Assembly: GCA_036435485.1 (NCBI GenBank)
Contig: CM071601.1
Location: 188,082,939 to 188,146,938, forward strand
Direction: 5' to 3'
Length of the DNA: 64,000 nt
Source: Saposhnikovia divaricata
Lineage: Eukaryota; Streptophyta; Magnoliopsida; Apiales; Apiaceae
In this document: piece after piece, positions 59,228 to 64,000 of the stretch
Numbering within the stretch: the first letter of the stretch is position 1
How the letters are laid out: every line of letters begins with the position of its first letter
The notes under the pieces: model-generated
The model's input: the letters and a program-made list of their open reading frames with translations, nothing else
Databases searched by the model: none
Told to the model about the DNA's origin: nothing
Made by a program: the position numbers and the translations under genes

Positions 59228-59372
59228 TATTGTTCATTCCGGAGAAGACGAAGTATTGTTCATACATACGGTACTGTTCATACAAAACTGTTCATACATA
59301 TGGTGCTGTTCATACGAAGCACTGTTTATACGGTACTGTTCATACATACGGTACTATTCACTTATACTGTGA
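59228..59372 (+). repeat. Tandem repeats in the copia leader
   Basis: Between the PBS and the gag ATG, about seven degenerate copies of 'ggtactgttcatacatac' (15-22 bp spacing) follow one another. They lie outside the LTR, in the transcribed leader. Confidence 0.8.
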
Positions 59373-59395
59373 AAGGATATTTTTTTGAAAAAAAA

Positions 59396-62300
59396 ATGGC
59401 GAATATGGTGCAACAAAATATTCCAAAGTTGACGGCTACAAATTATCGAAACTGGAGTATCCAAATGAAGGTGTTACTCGGTTCGTACGATAATTGGGAT
59501 ATCGTTGAATGCGGTTATAGCGCGCCCGAAGATGCTACCGCTGAAGCAGCACTTTCTAATGCCGAGAAGATGGCGTTAAAAGAATTTCAAAAAAAAGACA
59601 ACAAGGCGTTATACACAATTTTTCAAGGTGTCGACGAATCCACCTTCGAAAAAATTTCAAATGCAAAGACAGCAAAAGAGGCGTGAGAGATTTTACAAAA
59701 ATCATTCCAAGGTGTCGAGAAAGTGAAAAAGGTACGGCTCCAAGTTCTTCGTGGGGAATTTGAAAATATCAAAATGAAGACTTCAGAGAATATCGGTGAA
59801 TATGTTACGCGTTTGAAAATGATGTCAAACGAAATGAAAAGAAATGGCGAAAGTCTCGATGATGTTCGGGTCATGGAAAATCTCCTCCGCTTGCTAACAA
59901 GAAAATTTGATTATGTTGTTACTGCTATCGAGGTGTCGAAAGATTTGTCCACGATTTTTATTGATGAGCTAGTTGGTTCACTTCAAGCGCATGAGCAGCG
60001 GATGAACCAATATGATGATGCAAACCATTTGGAAAAGGCGTTGCAAAGTAAAGTATCGATCGGTGACAGTTCTGGCAGTAGCAGTTCTTCACATGGCAGA
60101 GGTGGCTATAGAGGTAGCTACCGAGTTGGACAAGGACGTGGAAGACAATCTTTCAACAGAGGCCAGAATTCTCAAGGTTATCAACCATCTAGTCGTGGTC
60201 AAAATTTCAGAGGTCGAGGAAGCGACGGATTCCAACAACGAGGTGATAAGTCTCAATTACAATGTTATAATTGTAACAAATATGGTCACTTCAGTTATGA
60301 GTGTAGATCACCAAAAGTGGAAGAAAGAAGTCATTTTGCTGTAGCAAAAGAAGACAAAGATGTGGGTTCCGCTATGTTCCTCACTTACAAAGGAGATGAC
60401 GAAGGCAAGAAGAATACATGGTATCTTGATTCGGGAGCCAGCAATCACATGTGTGCCCATAAGGAATTATTTACGGAGATAGATAACACCATCAGTGGAG
60501 AAGTTACTTTTGGTGATTCGTCAAAAATTCCAGTCAAAGGGAAAGGTACTGTTACGATTGTGACAACATGAGGTGATAAAAAGTATATAAATGATGTTTA
60601 TTATATACCTGCTTTGAAAAGTAATATCATCAGTCTTGGTCAACTTGTGGAGAAAGGATATAACATACAGATGCAGGATAATTCTCTTATCATCAGAAAT
60701 CAGATTCGAGAATTAATTGCAAACGTGGAGATGTCAAAGAATCGTCTCTTCACTCTTGATATGCAGACAAATGTGCAGAAGTGTTTGAAGTCAGTCATTA
60801 AAAATGACTTATGGTTATGGCATTTAAGATTTGGTCATCTTGGATTTTCTGGTCTGAAGTTATTGTCAAAGACAAAGATGGTGGACGGTTTGCCGGCAAT
60901 CAACGAACCAAATCAGTTGTGTGAAGCTTGTGTTAAATGAAAGCAACACAGACAAAGTCTTCCCGTTGGAAAATCATGGAGAGCCAGAAGGCCATTGGAG
61001 ATTGTTCACACCGATATTGATGGTCCATTTTATATTCCATCATTTGGAGGTAACAGGTTTTACCTAACATTTATTGATGATTTTAGCAGGAAAAGTTGGG
61101 TATATATCCTCAAAGAAAAAGCGGAGGCTCTTGATAAATTCAAGGAGTTCAAAGCTTTGGTAGAAAAACAGAGTGGCCATTATTTGAAGGTACTTCGATC
61201 AGACAGAGGAGGCGAGTACACTTCAAACTTGTTCAGAAATTTTTGCAGAGCACATGGAATAAATCATTAGTTGACAACGGCATATACTCCACAGCAAAAT
61301 GGTGTTGCAGAGAGGAAGAATCGCACCATTCTAGACATGGCAAGGAGCATGGTGAAAGCATAGCATATGTCGAGGACTTTCTGGGCTGAAGCCGTTCTAT
61401 GTGCAGTTTATTTGTTGAATCGCTGTCCAACAAAAAGTGTTAACAAAACTCCAAATGAAGCGTGGAGTGGAAGCAAACCATCAGTTGGACATCTCAAAAT
61501 TTTTGGGTGCATTGCATATGCACATGTTCCCGATCAGAAAAGGAAGAAGCTGGATGATAAAGGCGAAAATTCCATTTTTTCCGGATATGATAAAAGAAGC
61601 AAGGCGTACAGACTCTATAATCCCCTCACGAAGAAATTAACTATTTCTCGAGATGTTAAGTTTGATGAATCTGATTACTGGAGATGGAGCGAGAAAGAAA
61701 GAAAAGTTGCGGGTTTATTTTTCAATGATGATGATGATGATGGTGATGACTCCAACATAGAAGATGGTGGAATTGATGATCCACCTCCTCCCCAAAGTCT
61801 AAATCAGCGAACTCCTGTCTCGACACCATCGAGTTCAGGAAGCAGCAGTAGCAGCAGCTCAGGGGGAGCACCCAGAAAAATGCGGAGTCCGGATAGTATT
61901 TATGAGGCAACAAGTCCGGTACAAACAACTTTTGATTATTCTTTATTCTGTTTAATGGCTGAATGTGATCCAGTGACGTTTGAGGAAGCTTCTGAAGAAA
62001 GCAAATGGAATAAAGCCATGGATGAAGAAATTGGCGCAATGAAGAAGAATGATACGTGGGAACTTACAAGTCTTCCAGAAGGACACAAAGCTATTGGTGT
62101 CAAATGGGTCTATAAGACCAAGACAAATCAAGAAGGCAAAGTGGAAAAACAAAAGGCGGGGTTGGTGGCTAAAGGCTACAAGCAGAGACATGGCATTGAC
62201 TATGATGAGGTATTCGCTCCAGTTGCAAGAGTTGATACCATAAGACTTCTTACAGCAATTGCAGCTCAGAACCAGTGGAAGATCTATCAGATGGATGTGA

Positions 62301-63499
62301 AGTCAGCATTCCTGAATGGTTATCTTGAAGAAGAAGTCTAGATCGAGCAGCCTCCTGGATATGTTCAGAAAGGCAAGGAAGATAAAGTCTACCGGCTAAA
62401 GAAAGCACTGTACGGGTTGAAACAAGCCCCGAGAGCATGGAACACAAGGGTTGATGAATACTTTCAGAAAAATGGTTTTGTGAAGAGTCCGTACGAACAT
62501 GCACTCTACACAAAAACAAATCAAGGGGGAGATATTATGATCGTGTGCTTGTACGTGGATGACATGAGCTTTACCGGAAACAATCCTGGTATGTTCGATG
62601 ATTTTAAGAAAGTTATGACTAATGAATTTGAGATGACAGATATTGGTCAAATGTCATACTTTCTGGGAGTCGAGGTGAAGCAAAGCAAAAATGGGATTTT
62701 TATATCTCAGAAAAAATATGCCGAGCAGATTTTAATCAAGTTCAGAATGGATGAATGCAAGCCAGTGAGCACGCCCGCAGAAACGAGCATAAAGCTTAGA
62801 AATGATTCAACGAGAGAGTCGGTAAATCCGACATTGTTCAAAAGTTTGGTTGGAAGTCTGAGGTACCTAACTTTCACTCGTCCAGATATCATGTATGCAG
62901 TTGGACTGGTTAGTAGGTACATGGAGAAACCAAAGCAAGATCACTTCATGGCAGCTAAAAGAATTTTGAGGTATATAAAAGGTACACTTAATCATGGTCT
63001 GTTCTACACGCATTTTCAAAATTCAAAATTAGTTGGCTACTCAGATAGTGATTATGGTGGTGACTTGGATGACGGGAAAAGCACTTCAGGATATGCTTTT
63101 CATATCGGTTCTGCGAGATTTTCATGGTCATCAAAGAAGTAACAGACAGTAGCTCTGTCAACATGTGAGGCGGAGTATATGGCAGCAACAGCGTGCGCAT
63201 GTCAAGCTATGTGGCTAGGCTACATATTGGGTGAGTTAAATCTTGCAAAGGAGGATCCGGTTAAAATTTATGTGGATAATAAATCTGCTATTTCTCTCGC
63301 GAAAAATCCAGTATCACACAGTCGAAGCAAGCACATCAATGTTAAATATCATTTTATTCGAGAACAAGTGAACGATAAAATTGTGGAGCTAGTACACTGC
63401 AGGATTGAAGAAAATTTAGCGGATATTTTTACGAAGCCATTGAAGCCAGATACGTTTCAGAAAATGAAAGAAAGACTTGGAATGGAAAGTCGGGTTTGA
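59396..63499 (+). pseudogene. Copia gag-pol polyprotein with seven in-frame stops
   Basis: One frame of 1,367 codons with no frameshift. Gag starts at ATG 59396 (UBN2-type domain), followed by an Arg/Gly-rich stretch and a CCHC knuckle 'CYNCNKYGHFSYEC' (about 60261). Protease has DSGASNHM (about 60427). Integrase has the HHCC region ('HLRFGHLG') and the catalytic core ('HTDIDGPF', 'DRGGEY', 'NGVAERKNR'). RT has 'WVYKTKTNQEGKVEKQKA', 'MDVKSAFLNGYLEEEV' and 'LYVDDM'. RNase H has 'YSDSDYGGD' and 'CEAEYMAA'. It ends at a normal TGA (63497). Stops: TGA 59684, TGA 60569, TGA 60938, TAG 61268, TAG 61361, TAG 62339, TAA 63140. Confidence 0.92.
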
Positions 63500-63506
63500 G
63501 GGGGAG

Positions 63507-63794
63507 TGTTAGAATTCAAACCCGTGTGTGGAAAATAGAATTGTAGGCAGCAGCTAAATCAAACAAAACGGTTGGATGCTTTGAAGTCTCACTTGGTGGG
63601 CTAATAAATATGTAAGCAATGATGTAACTTTGTATTTTTGAAGCCTATAAATAAGGCTTGCTGCTATGTAGTTTGATACACAACAACACCAAGAAAAACA
63701 TAACATCTAGAGAGATAGAAAAAAAGAGCTGAAGCTCTTGTGTGAGAAAAAAGAATTGTAATTTCTTCTTATATATACATACACGTTTCCAACA
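63507..63794 (+). repeat. 3' LTR of the copia element
   Basis: Same limits as the 5' LTR. Differences from it include 'ggttgg' for 'ggctgg', 'taactt' for 'taagtt', 'cttgctg' for 'cttgttg' and 'acataac' for 'acacaac', three of them C/T transitions. Confidence 0.9.
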
Positions 63795-64000
63795 AGCTCA
63801 TCATCAAGTTTCAAGCCCTCCTTTGTAGCAGACACCAGTTTCTTCCCATCATATTCCTTCAGCTGACCAACTTCATGCGCATCAATTGCATCCACTAACC
63901 TTTCTTTTTCAACTTCTCCAGGAATGGAGAATTCTCAACTGCCTTTTTGCTTTCACCATTGATGTAAAAGATATCCTTCTGACCCTCCTTCATTCTTGTA

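Larger units (their letters stand above)
58869..63796 (+). mobile_element. Ty1/copia retrotransposon (Tork/Tnt1-like) in HSP90
   Basis: LTRs 58869-59156 and 63507-63794 (288 bp each) differ by about four substitutions and two single-base indels. The PBS TGGTATCAGAGC (59159-59170) matches initiator tRNA-Met, and the PPT TTTGAGGGGGAG lies at 63495-63506. The host hexamer CTCATC occurs at 58863-58868 and 63797-63802. The 3' LTR is followed by AG before that hexamer, so the exact right edge is 63794-63796. The insertion lies in the acidic linker of the HSP90 coding sequence. All domains are present, so age is low, but the coding region has seven stops. Confidence 0.92.
57408..64000 (-). pseudogene. 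Cytosolic HSP90 pseudogene, 3' part, split by two transposons
   Basis: Minus-strand pieces, 5' to 3': 64000-63797 ('[20 protein letters not shown]', 'FLEKLKKKG', 'VGQLKEYDGKKLV', 'ATKEGLKLDDE'), 58868-58488 ('[20 protein letters not shown]', '[14 protein letters not shown]', '[14 protein letters not shown]', '[15 protein letters not shown]') and 57512-57408 ('MLKLGLSIEEEETG', then in another frame 'KEDGNEESKMEEVD', TAA). MEEVD is the TPR-cochaperone docking end of cytosolic HSP90. A copia element and a hAT element separate the pieces. A deletion near 63900 removes about six residues after 'LKKKG', and about nine residues (family 'NTFGxRIHR') are missing before MLKLG. The 5' half lies outside the window. 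Confidence 0.9.

Noticed and set aside
61733..62039. Minus-strand frame ending in eight His
   Set aside because: Complement of the GATGATGAT (poly-Asp) codons in the copia polyprotein.

Overview
The window is nuclear DNA of a flowering plant, most likely a eudicot. Intron-containing genes with GT-AG junctions sit far apart in AT-rich DNA full of plant-type transposable elements: Helitrons, Stowaway and Tourist MITEs, hAT elements, Ty1/copia and Ty3/gypsy retrotransposons, and LINE relics. I cannot name the species. An asterid would fit, but nothing here proves it.

Five genes look intact. In order they are: an ERDJ2/Sec63-type ER translocon J-protein on + (4032-11720, ten coding exons, 682 aa); a single-exon PAM68-like chloroplast protein on + (12365-12916); a heavy-metal-associated isoprenylated plant protein on - (18543-19312, three exons, 159 aa, ends in a CaaX box); a REVEILLE8-type clock MYB on + (31297-39480, eight exons, 325 aa); and 40S ribosomal protein eS10 on + (46190-47763, five exons, 176 aa). 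All three multi-exon reading frames other than ERDJ2 close exactly when my exon choices are joined, and so does ERDJ2. The genes are unrelated housekeeping, chloroplast and clock functions; there is no operon-like or cluster logic.

Three gene relics are present. One is a type-1 lipid-transfer-protein pseudogene on - (48935-49286) that keeps all eight cysteines. One is a captured DUF632 (NRG2-like) fragment at 42195-43592 inside a transposon. One is the 3' half of a cytosolic HSP90 gene on - (57408 to the window edge), split by a copia element and a hAT element but still carrying its MEEVD end.

The rest is mobile DNA, much of it nested, with boundaries that can be read. Examples are a gypsy element with 5-bp TSD GGTGA that lost its integrase (50115-55252), a copia element with about 98% identical LTRs and seven in-frame stops (58869-63796), a solo LTR with TSD AATTA inside an older copia pol gene (20861-22258), a minus-strand Helitron with textbook ends (16573-18297), and a hAT element with TSD ATCTTATT that hosts a gene-capturing terminal-inverted-repeat element (40441-44035). 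I found no CRISPR, no tRNA or rRNA gene, and no sign of a new multi-gene system. The items most worth following up are the gene-capturing nested transposon, the long foldback in the last ERDJ2 intron, and the doubly disrupted HSP90 copy.
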